The notes under the pieces are model-generated. The model did not search any database, had not been told where the DNA came from, and saw nothing but the letters and a program-made list of their open reading frames with translations. Shown one piece after another: positions 1 through 6,817 of a DNA stretch of 8,891 nucleotides; the first letter of the stretch is position 1, and each line of letters begins with the position of its first letter. The position numbers were made by a program, and so were the translations under genes. The stretch comes from Noviherbaspirillum_A sp963522035 (GTDB lineage Bacteria; Pseudomonadota; Gammaproteobacteria; Burkholderiales; Burkholderiaceae_D), in contig CAUQYP010000191.1 of the NCBI GenBank assembly GCA_963522035.1, forward strand, positions 1-8,891, in the 5' to 3' direction.

Positions 1-3000
1 GCGCCGGCAAACAGCGCTGCCGCGGCGCCGGCCGACATCGACGTCGGTACGCTGGAAAACACGCTGGACTTCGTCGGCCTGCAGGACGGCGCGGTGCTGG
101 GCGGGAAGCAGATCCCGGTGCGGGTCAAGGGCGCGGCCGGATCGCGTTTCGGGCTGACCGTCAACGGCGCCGCCGTGCCGGACACGCGCCTCGGGCGCAA
201 GCTTGCGGCGCCGGAGCGCCAGGCCGAGGTGTGGGAGTACATCGGCATCGACCTGAAGCCGGGCGCGAACGTGCTCGAGGCGGCGCAGCATGACGCTTTC
301 GGCAATCCGCGCGGCACGAAGCGCATTACCGTCACCGTCGCGGCCAGCGCCGCCGTCATCGAACTGGCGGCGCCGCCGTCCAGCGTGCCGGCCGACGGCA
401 AGTCCATGGCCGGCATACGCGTGCGCCTGGCCGATGCGAACGGCGTCCGGGTCACGGCGGCCACGCCGCTGACGCTGGAAGCCAGCCGCGGCGCGTGGCA
501 GGCGACCGACCTCGACCCGCGCGAGCCGGGCCTGCAGGTCATGCTCGAAGGCGGCGAGGCCGACTACCTGCTGCAGGCGCCGCAGGAAGAGGGCGTGGCC
601 GTGGTGCGGGTTCGCAGCGGCGCGGCGAGCCGCGAGATCAAGTTGCATTTCGTGCCGGACCTGCAGCCGCTGATTGCCGCCGGCCTGGTCGAGGGCGCGA
701 TCAACGTGCGCCACTTCCGGCGCGACGCGCTGGCGCCGGCCCGCCCGGAAGACGGCTTCGAGGACGAACTGCGCAATGTCTCGCGCACGCTGGGACGGAA
801 CGCCGAAGCAACAGCGCGCGCGGCCATGTTCATCAAGGGCAAGATCCGCGGCGACTACCTGCTCACGCTCGGCTACGACTCGGAAAAAGCGCCGGACACC
901 AGGCTGTTCCGCGACATCGACCCGAACGCCTTCTACCCGGTCTACGGCGACGGCGCCGTGCGCAGCTTCGACGCGCAGTCGACCAGCAAGCTGTATGTGC
1001 GCATCGCCCGCGACCGTTCGTGGATGCTGTACGGCGACTTCACGCCGCCGCCGGCGACGCCGGCCCGCAACCTCGGCGTCACCAACCGCAGCCTGACCGG
1101 TGTGCGCGAACACTACGAGACCGACCGCGTCAGTGTCGACGCCTATGCCAGCCGGGCCAGCGCGCGCCAGGCCATCGACGAGTTCCCGGCCAATGGCGTG
1201 TCCGGCCCTTTCCTGATCAGGCAGCGGCCCATGCTGGCCAACAGCGAGCGCGTCGAGGTGGTCGTGCGTGACCGCAACCAGCCGGCCCTGGTGCTGAGCG
1301 CGACGCCGCTGGCGCGGCTGCAGGACTACGAGATCGAGCCCGTCAGCGGCACGCTGCTGCTGCGTGCGCCGCTGGCCAGCCTGGATCCGAACCTGAATCC
1401 GGTGTCGATCCGGGTGACCTATGAAGTCGACCAGGGCGGTGCGCAGTTCTGGGTCGCCGGCGTGAATGCGCAGGCCAGGGTAAGCGAGCGCATCGAGGTC
1501 GGCGGCAGCTATGCGACCGACCGCAACCCGCAGGACCCGGCCACGCTCAAGAGCGCCAATGCCACTCTGCGCCTGGCCGAACAGACCACGCTGATTGCCG
1601 AAGTCGCCCAGAGCGACAAGGCCAGCCTGGGCAAGGGACGGGCCGCACGGGTCGACTTCCAGCATGCCGACGGCAATCTCGAAGCGCGCGTGCACGCCGG
1701 CCGCGCCGACAGCCAGTTCGATAACCTGTCGGCCAGCCTGGGCCGCGGCCGCACCGAGGCCGGCGCGCGCGTGGCCTACCGGGTCGACGAGTCGACCAAG
1801 GTTGTGGGTGAAGCCATCCATTCTGCCGACGTCGCCAGCGGCGCCGCGCGCGACGGCGTGCTGGCCGGCACCGTGACGCGCTTTGCCAACGGCGTGCAGG
1901 TCGAGGCGGGTGTGCGCCACGCACGCGAGACCGCACCGGCCAACGTCACGCTGGCTGACAACCCTACCAACAGCATACGGGCCAAGGTGACGGCGCCGGT
2001 GCCGGCCGTGGCCGGTGCCACGGTCTTCGCCGAACTGGAGCAGGACGTGGCGAACGCCGACCGCAAGACCGTGGCCGTGGGCGGCGACTATCAGCTGGCG
2101 CAGGGCGGCCGGGCGTATGCAAGGCATGAGCTGATTTCCAGTCTCGGCTCGAACTATGCGCTCAACGACAGCCAGCAGCGCAATGCGACCGTGGTCGGCA
2201 TCGACGCCGGCTACATGGACGACGGCCGGGTGTTTTCGGAATACCGGGCGCGCAATGACTTCGGCGGGCCGGTGGCGGAAGCGGCGATCGGCCTGCGCAA
2301 CCTGTGGCGGGTGGACGAGGGCGTAGCCGTGTCGACCAGCTTCGAGCGGGTGCAGACGCTGGAAGGCGAAAGCCGCAACACCGGCATCGCGCTCACCGCC
2401 GCGCTGGAGCTGACCACGAACCCGGACTGGAAAGCCACCGCCCGCGCCGAGGTACGTCGCTCCGACGCCACCGAAGGCGCACTCGTCACGGCCGGCATTG
2501 CCGCGCGGCTCAGCCACACCCTGACCTTCCTGGGCAAGAGCACGGTCGCGTTCCAGCACGGCCGGCAGTCCGGCGGCGTACGCGCCGACGCCCTGCTGCA
2601 GACGGGCCTGGCCTACCGCTCGCTGGAATCGCTGGGGTTGAATGCGCTCGCCAAATATGAATACCGGCTGGAGCGCGACTCCAGCTTCGCCAACGTGCGG
2701 CGCGCGGTCCACATCATTGCCGCCAACGTGAATTACCAGGCGGCGCGCGACACCGTCTACACGCTGCGCTATGCCGGCAAGCGGGTCCACGACCAGTCGG
2801 CCGGCTTGTCCAGCCGGTCCAGCGCGCACTTGCTGGGCGGGCGTGTCGGACAAAACCTCGGCGGCCGCTGGGACGGCAGCCTGCTGGGGCAAATGCTGGC
2901 CACCGGCAGCTTCGGCAGCCGCCAGTATGGCGCCGGCCTGGAAGCGGGCTACCGGATGCGCGACGACCTGTGGATGTCGGCCGGCTATAACTTCGCCGGC

Positions 3001-3123
3001 TTCTCCGACCGCGACCTGTCGGCCGGCAACTACACCAGCAAGGGCGTCTACGTACGCATGCGCTACCAGTTCGACGAGCGCGCCTTGCCGGATGCGCTCA
3101 GTGCCGATGCGGGGATGCAATGA
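1..3123 (+). CDS. Large Ig-like/invasin-type outer-membrane beta-barrel surface protein (5' end outside window)
   Basis: The frame is open from the first base to TGA at 3121-3123, giving at least 1040 codons. The GTG at 94 is internal to the open frame and is not a credible start, so the signal peptide and possibly further domains lie upstream. Counting from the window edge, about residues 20-120 form an Ig-like module (VRVKG, FGLTVNG, EYIGIDLKPGANVLE, DAFGNPRG). About 120-225 is a Big-1/invasin-like module (VPADGKSMAGIRVRL). From about 240 a conserved outer-membrane section begins (FYPVYGDGAV, KLYVRIARDRSWMLYGDF), then NGVSGPFLI, VVVRDRNQPALVL and PNLNPVSIRVTYEV. The rest is alternating amphipathic strands with many Y/R/G, typical of a long beta-barrel, ending at YVRMRYQFDE plus a tail of about 14 residues. 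Likely role: outer-membrane surface protein that displays or secretes extracellular material or aids adhesion. No enzyme motif is seen. The barrel call is firm; the function is inferred. Confidence 0.85.
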   Translation, partial: APANSAAAAPADIDVGTLENTLDFVGLQDGAVLGGKQIPVRVKGAAGSRFGLTVNGAAVPDTRLGRKLAAPERQAEVWEYIGIDLKPGANVLEAAQHDAFGNPRGTKRITVTVAASAAVIELAAPPSSVPADGKSMAGIRVRLADANGVRVTAATPLTLEASRGAWQATDLDPREPGLQVMLEGGEADYLLQAPQEEGVAVVRVRSGAASREIKLHFVPDLQPLIAAGLVEGAINVRHFRRDALAPARPEDGFEDELRNVSRTLGRNAEATARAAMFIKGKIRGDYLLTLGYDSEKAPDTRLFRDIDPNAFYPVYGDGAVRSFDAQSTSKLYVRIARDRSWMLYGDFTPPPATPARNLGVTNRSLTGVREHYETDRVSVDAYASRASARQAIDEFPANGVSGPFLIRQRPMLANSERVEVVVRDRNQPALVLSATPLARLQDYEIEPVSGTLLLRAPLASLDPNLNPVSIRVTYEVDQGGAQFWVAGVNAQARVSERIEVGGSYATDRNPQDPATLKSANATLRLAEQTTLIAEVAQSDKASLGKGRAARVDFQHADGNLEARVHAGRADSQFDNLSASLGRGRTEAGARVAYRVDESTKVVGEAIHSADVASGAARDGVLAGTVTRFANGVQVEAGVRHARETAPANVTLADNPTNSIRAKVTAPVPAVAGATVFAELEQDVANADRKTVAVGGDYQLAQGGRAYARHELISSLGSNYALNDSQQRNATVVGIDAGYMDDGRVFSEYRARNDFGGPVAEAAIGLRNLWRVDEGVAVSTSFERVQTLEGESRNTGIALTAALELTTNPDWKATARAEVRRSDATEGALVTAGIAARLSHTLTFLGKSTVAFQHGRQSGGVRADALLQTGLAYRSLESLGLNALAKYEYRLERDSSFANVRRAVHIIAANVNYQAARDTVYTLRYAGKRVHDQSAGLSSRSSAHLLGGRVGQNLGGRWDGSLLGQMLATGSFGSRQYGAGLEAGYRMRDDLWMSAGYNFAGFSDRDLSAGNYTSKGVYVRMRYQFDERALPDALSADAGMQ

Positions 3124-5096
3124 TGCGGCTGCTGCGAAACTGGCTCGGCTTCCTGGCCGTCATGGCCGGCCTCATCGGCTGGCAACCGGCATGGAGCTGC
3201 ACCACCGGCGCCTGCGTGTCGGCCGGGCCGCGCCTGGCCAGCGTGGACACCGCCAGGAGCGCCTTGCTCAATGCGCTGTACGGCAACCTGGTCGGCGGCA
3301 ACCTGTCGCTGACCGTGGCCGACTGGAACGCGCTGGCGCAGGGCGATGTCAGCCTGCTCAATTTCCTCACCGCCCTGCAGGCACGCACGGCCGTCGGCAC
3401 GCCGGACCAGGCCCTGACCGCCGGCGCCACGCTGGCGCAACTGGCCGCCTCGCTGCAGGCGAGCGCGCAGGCCGACGCCAACCTTGCGCTGGCCAATGCC
3501 TATGCGTCGCTGGCCTCGCAGCTGGCCTTCGCCGGCGGCACCGTACGCATGGCCGACCTGCTGCAGGTCAGCGTGCCGGCGGCGTCGCTTGCCGGCACCC
3601 GGCTCAATGCGCTGGACCTGCTGGCCGGCCAGCTACAGCTGTTCAACCACCGCAACATGCTGACCACGCCAGCGCCCATCGGCGTGTCCGCCAGCGCGCT
3701 CGGCCTGGGCGGCGTGCTCAACGGCATACAGCTGTACTCGCAGGTGATCGAACCGCCGGTCATGGTCTGCGGGCCGGGCGGCACCCAGTTCCATTCGGCC
3801 GCCATCCGCATCAAGCTCAAGCTGGACCTGGTCGCGCTGGCGCCGTCGACCGGGCTGCTCACCGTCATTCCCGGCGTGCTCGGGGCGTCGGTGCGCATTG
3901 CCAACCTGGACATCTATGCCGACGTCGCGCGCGCCGAAGGCACCGTTTCGGGCATCGACGTGCTGGGCAAGCTGGTCACCGTGCAGGCCACGCCTGGCCT
4001 GGCCGACGTCTATCTCGGCAGCTTCAGCGACAGCGTCTTCTTCAACCGAAGCCGGCGGCTGAACGCTGCCGTCGACCTCGGCTACGGCAATATCGGCAGC
4101 GTGAACATCAACGGCATCGTCGTCGCGCTGGAGGCGAAGAGCGCCGTCATCGGCCAGGCGCCGCTTGGCGGCAGCACGGTATTTTCCGGCCCGTTTCCCC
4201 AGAGCCGCACCTTCGGCAGCAGCGCCGCGGTCCTTTCCAGCGTGGTGTCGAGCCTGGTATCGAATCTGGAGATCCGCATGACGCCGTCGCCGGGCCTGCT
4301 CAATGCCGTCGTTCTGCCGGTCCTGAAAACCGTGGTTGCCGGCGCGCTGTCGCCGGTGCTGTCGAACGTGTTGTCTGGGGTGCTCGATCCCTTGCTGAAG
4401 CTGCTCGGCATCGGCATCGGTGAAGCGGTTGTAACGGTCAACGGCATTGCGCAAAGCTGCTCGGTGTCGGGCACCGTCTATAACGACGCCAACCGCAACA
4501 GCCGCTACGACGGCGGCGAGAGCGGGCTTCGCCTGCCGCTGTGGGCCAAGCTGGTAATCGGCAACAAGATCAGTGAGGCGGTCAGTGTCGATCCGGCCAC
4601 CGGCGCGTACAGTTTTCCCAGCGTCCCGATGGGAAGCTACAGCCTGTTGCTCGATGTCGCTAATGGCGCCGGCACGGTACCCGCTGGCCCGCCAGGCTGG
4701 GCCGGTACCGAAGCGCCGACGCTGCTGCGCGCCGTGACAATTTCCACTGCCGACCTGGGCGGCCAGAACTTCGGCCTGTTTGGCGACAATACGGACTTCA
4801 CGCTGGTAAAGACGGTGGACAAGGCGACTGCCGCGCCGGGCGAGGTGCTCACCTACACCTTAAGCTTCAGCAATGGCGGCGCGGCCAGCGTCGACAACCT
4901 GAAGATTGAGGACAACGTGCCTCCCTTCACGCTTTTCCTCGACGCCGCCTGCGGCGCAATGCCAGCCGGTGCCAGTGCCTGCTCTGTTACAGCCAACCCA
5001 GCCGCAAACCAGCGCGGCCTGGTCCGATGGACCATTAACGGCCTGCTGGGCGCAGGCGCAAGCGGCAGCGTAATACTGCGTGTCATTGTGGAATAA
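3120..5096 (+). CDS. Secreted TadG-like/SdrD-B/DUF11 protein
   Basis: This 658-residue protein begins at ATG 3120, whose ATGA overlaps the stop of the upstream barrel gene. GGGGA at 3111-3115 can serve as ribosome site, and ATG 3123 is an alternative start. Residues 1-26 form a Sec signal peptide (MMRLLRNWLG, then a hydrophobic core) with likely cleavage at AWS|C. The lipobox is not canonical, so signal peptidase I is favoured. About residues 45-440 resemble the C-terminal body of TadG-type pilus-assembly proteins (DUF2134-like): an LNALDLLAGQLQL stretch, IEPPVMVCGPGGTQFHSA before KLKLDL near 209-235, and an amphipathic leucine/valine run near 394-440. About 449-553 is an SdrD/CNA-B-like beta domain with putative calcium residues D456, N458, N460, D464 and E467. 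About 557-658 is one DUF11 domain (LVKTVDKATAAPGEVLTYTLSF) with C611 and C621, a possible disulfide pair. It has no sorting signal or C-terminal membrane anchor. Probably exported with, or through, the barrel partner. Domains are from family knowledge; function is inferred. Confidence 0.88.
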   Translation: MMRLLRNWLGFLAVMAGLIGWQPAWSCTTGACVSAGPRLASVDTARSALLNALYGNLVGGNLSLTVADWNALAQGDVSLLNFLTALQARTAVGTPDQALTAGATLAQLAASLQASAQADANLALANAYASLASQLAFAGGTVRMADLLQVSVPAASLAGTRLNALDLLAGQLQLFNHRNMLTTPAPIGVSASALGLGGVLNGIQLYSQVIEPPVMVCGPGGTQFHSAAIRIKLKLDLVALAPSTGLLTVIPGVLGASVRIANLDIYADVARAEGTVSGIDVLGKLVTVQATPGLADVYLGSFSDSVFFNRSRRLNAAVDLGYGNIGSVNINGIVVALEAKSAVIGQAPLGGSTVFSGPFPQSRTFGSSAAVLSSVVSSLVSNLEIRMTPSPGLLNAVVLPVLKTVVAGALSPVLSNVLSGVLDPLLKLLGIGIGEAVVTVNGIAQSCSVSGTVYNDANRNSRYDGGESGLRLPLWAKLVIGNKISEAVSVDPATGAYSFPSVPMGSYSLLLDVANGAGTVPAGPPGWAGTEAPTLLRAVTISTADLGGQNFGLFGDNTDFTLVKTVDKATAAPGEVLTYTLSFSNGGAASVDNLKIEDNVPPFTLFLDAACGAMPAGASACSVTANPAANQRGLVRWTINGLLGAGASGSVILRVIVE

Positions 5097-5118
5097 CGAT
5101 TTATTAAATACCGTTTTC
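5095..5118 (+). terminator. Weak terminator-like hairpin after the surface-protein pair
   Basis: AACGATTT (5095-5102) can pair with AAAT (5106-5109) and CGTT (5112-5115) across a 3-nt loop and a 2-nt bulge. It is followed by TTCTC, and positions 5114-5117 form a short T run. It starts inside the stop codon. The stem is AT-rich and bulged, so this is only a plausible intrinsic terminator. Confidence 0.3.
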
Positions 5119-5146
5119 TCATTAATTATTATTACCAAATATCAAC

Positions 5147-5174
5147 TTGGCAAAAAAAAAGATTAATGTAAGAT
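5147..5174 (+). promoter_or_regulatory. Candidate sigma-70 promoter of the histidine kinase
   Basis: TTGGCA (5147-5152) matches five of six bases of the -35 consensus. TAAGAT (5169-5174) matches four of six bases of the -10 consensus, at a 16-bp spacing. The stretch just upstream (about 5099-5145) is strongly AT-rich in an otherwise GC-rich region, like an UP element. Transcription would start near 5181, leaving a leader of about 29 nt before ATG 5210. A sigma-54 reading was considered and dropped because the GC element is absent. Confidence 0.5.
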
Positions 5175-5193
5175 TCGTACATAACAATACGAA
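5174..5193. promoter_or_regulatory. Perfect dyad TTCGTA-N8-TACGAA, operator-like
   Basis: TTCGTA (5174-5179) and TACGAA (5188-5193) are exact reverse complements around an 8-nt AT-rich spacer. The element touches the last base of the putative -10 box and covers the expected transcription start. That is where a repressor would block polymerase; in the transcript it could also fold just upstream of the ribosome site. No regulator is identified. Confidence 0.4.
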
Positions 5194-5200
5194 GTAACCT

Positions 5201-5204
5201 GGAG
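5201..5204 (+). promoter_or_regulatory. Ribosome binding site that fixes the kinase start
   Basis: GGAG at 5201-5204 lies 5 nt before ATG 5210. The in-frame GTG at 5204 overlaps this GGAG and has no site of its own, so ATG 5210 is the preferred start. Confidence 0.65.
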
Positions 5205-5209
5205 TGATT

Positions 5210-6790
5210 ATGTTAAAAGCGTCCACTCCACCTGATGAGACAGCACGGCTGGAGTCTCTTAAACAACTTTTTATACTCGATACACCGCCGGAAGAGCGGT
5301 TCGATCGTATTACGCGTCTGCTGGTCCATTTCTATGCTATGCCGATTGCGGCAGTGAGCTTGATCGACGCGGATCGCGTTTGGCTGAAATCGGGAATCGG
5401 CACGCCATTCCTGGATATTCCCCGCGAAATGTCTTTTTGCGCCCATGTCATCGCGGCCGGCGAAATGGTTATCGTCTGCGACACGTTAAAGGATGAACGG
5501 TTTTCGGATAATCCTTATGTGACCAGCATTCCCCATATCCGGTCTTATTTCGGTGTGCCCATAATGGGGCCGGGCGGTTATCCGGTCGGCGTATTGTGCA
5601 TGGTGGACCATAAGCCCAGGCGTTTATCGGCAAAAGACATTGATGCATTAGTCAGCCTCAGCGCCATTGCGGGCAATGAACTGGCTGCCGTGGACATTAC
5701 CCGGGCCGTGGCGGAACAGTCCCGTAATGAAAAAGGGCTGAGGCTGGTGCTGAATCACTTGCCGGACGGCGTGGTCATGTTCGATGAAAACGGCATCGTC
5801 GAATCCTATAATCCCGCTGCGGAGCGCTTGTTCTGCGCGTCGCGCTCGAGCCTGCTTGGCGCTGCCGCCAGCGCACTGACAACGGACGAACTATCGCTTT
5901 TTACCAGCCCGGCGCCCGATGGTGCCGGGACTTACAGCCAGGAATCCATCGGCCGGCGTACCGACGGCAGCCTGTTTCCGATAGAGGTTTCGGTCAACCC
6001 AATGTACCTTGGCGGCCGGAAAAAATTCGCGGTCATGGTGCGCGACATATCGGCGAAACGGTCGCTCGAAGCGCAGAAGCGGGTCATCGACGAGCGCAAG
6101 CAAAAGTATTACGCCAGCGCCGCGCACGAGCTTCGTTCACCGTTGGGAAGCCTGTTGGGCTTTGCCAATATGCTGGCCAAGCGCCAGATACCCGAAGAAA
6201 CAGTGCGCGAAGTCGCCAATATCATGAGCGTCGAGACGACCAGGCTGGTGAAGCTGATTAATGAATTGCTCGACTTTGCAAAATTAGAGACTGGTAGCAC
6301 AGCCGATTTCGATATCCAGGTGCAGTCACTGGTGCCGGTAATTGAAACGACATTGCAATCGATGGGGGGAATGGAAGGAATAGAAAGCGTCGGCTTTAGT
6401 CAGCCAGACGCGATTCCGGACGTCGCGATCGATGCAAGAAAGATGCAGCAGGCGCTGACCAACATTATTAGCAATGCCATCAAGTATTCGCCGGATGGGG
6501 GCCAGATCGACGTCATTGTCCGGCTCGTGGAAAATAATGCCGTGCGGTGCGTTGAATTAATCGTGAAAGATCGCGGTATCGGCATGACCCCCGCGCAAAA
6601 GGATCGGATTTTCGAGCCGTTTTACCGGGCAAGGCAATTGCCCACCGCCGAAGGAAGCGGCCTTGGAATGGCAATTACGCACGACTTGGTTAAATTGCAG
6701 AACGGCTCGATTAAAGTGGAAACCGAATTAGGGCAGGGCACCAGGATTGCTATTTATCTGCCCGCCGTACTCGGTCAAAGGTCGTCATAA
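5210..6790 (+). CDS. Soluble GAF-PAS sensor histidine kinase
   Basis: The protein has 526 residues from ATG 5210, chosen because GGAG lies 5 nt upstream; GTG 5204 would add two residues. It is a cytoplasmic two-component sensor kinase that autophosphorylates on histidine and passes phosphate to a response regulator. Residues about 15-160 form a GAF domain of the common type that starts LFILDTPPEERFDRITRL and carries MSFCAHVI and SYFGVPI. About 175-285 is a PAS domain (LNHLPDGVVMFDENGIVE, ending VMVRDISAKR). The HisKA H-box is AHELRSPL with phospho-acceptor H306. The HATPase domain shows the N-box (QQALTNIISNAIKYS, about 413-427), G1 DRGIGM (454-459), F-box FEPFYR (468-473) and G2 GSGLGMA (482-488), so all catalytic boxes are intact. 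No membrane segment and no receiver domain are seen. No response regulator lies in the window, so the partner is elsewhere. Its base composition is clearly less GC-rich than the surface genes. The signal it senses is unknown. Confidence 0.93.
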   Translation: MLKASTPPDETARLESLKQLFILDTPPEERFDRITRLLVHFYAMPIAAVSLIDADRVWLKSGIGTPFLDIPREMSFCAHVIAAGEMVIVCDTLKDERFSDNPYVTSIPHIRSYFGVPIMGPGGYPVGVLCMVDHKPRRLSAKDIDALVSLSAIAGNELAAVDITRAVAEQSRNEKGLRLVLNHLPDGVVMFDENGIVESYNPAAERLFCASRSSLLGAAASALTTDELSLFTSPAPDGAGTYSQESIGRRTDGSLFPIEVSVNPMYLGGRKKFAVMVRDISAKRSLEAQKRVIDERKQKYYASAAHELRSPLGSLLGFANMLAKRQIPEETVREVANIMSVETTRLVKLINELLDFAKLETGSTADFDIQVQSLVPVIETTLQSMGGMEGIESVGFSQPDAIPDVAIDARKMQQALTNIISNAIKYSPDGGQIDVIVRLVENNAVRCVELIVKDRGIGMTPAQKDRIFEPFYRARQLPTAEGSGLGMAITHDLVKLQNGSIKVETELGQGTRIAIYLPAVLGQRSS

Positions 6791-6792
6791 TG

Positions 6793-6809
6793 CCGGCTGC
6801 CCAAGCCGG
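6793..6809. terminator. GC-rich hairpin between convergent genes
   Basis: CCGGCT (6793-6798) and AGCCGG (6804-6809) form a perfect 6-bp stem with a 5-nt loop. It sits within the 27 bases separating the kinase stop from the convergent chemoreceptor stop. Neither strand shows a T run after it, so it may be only a weak bidirectional terminator or a 3'-end stabilising stem. Confidence 0.35.
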
Positions 6810-6817
6810 ATATCGAT

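Noticed and set aside
94..96. GTG at 94 as the start of the barrel gene
   Set aside because: The frame is open back to base 1 with sensible protein sequence (Ig-like domain already under way) and no signal peptide after 94, so the gene starts before the window.
3189..3203. Lipoprotein reading of the DUF11 protein (Cys27 after AWS)
   Set aside because: A-W-S-C does not fit the lipobox, which needs a hydrophobic residue at -3 and a small one at -2; ordinary signal peptidase cleavage fits better.
2771..4423. Long 550-codon plus-strand frame across both surface genes
   Set aside because: Its product is Arg/Ala/Gly/Pro-rich without domains; it is an out-of-frame shadow of GC-rich coding sequence.
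5147..5165. Sigma-54 promoter reading of TTGGCA
   Set aside because: The required downstream GC element at the correct spacing is absent (A tract instead).
5204..5206. GTG as the start of the kinase
   Set aside because: It overlaps the GGAG ribosome site, whereas ATG 5210 has ideal 5-nt spacing.
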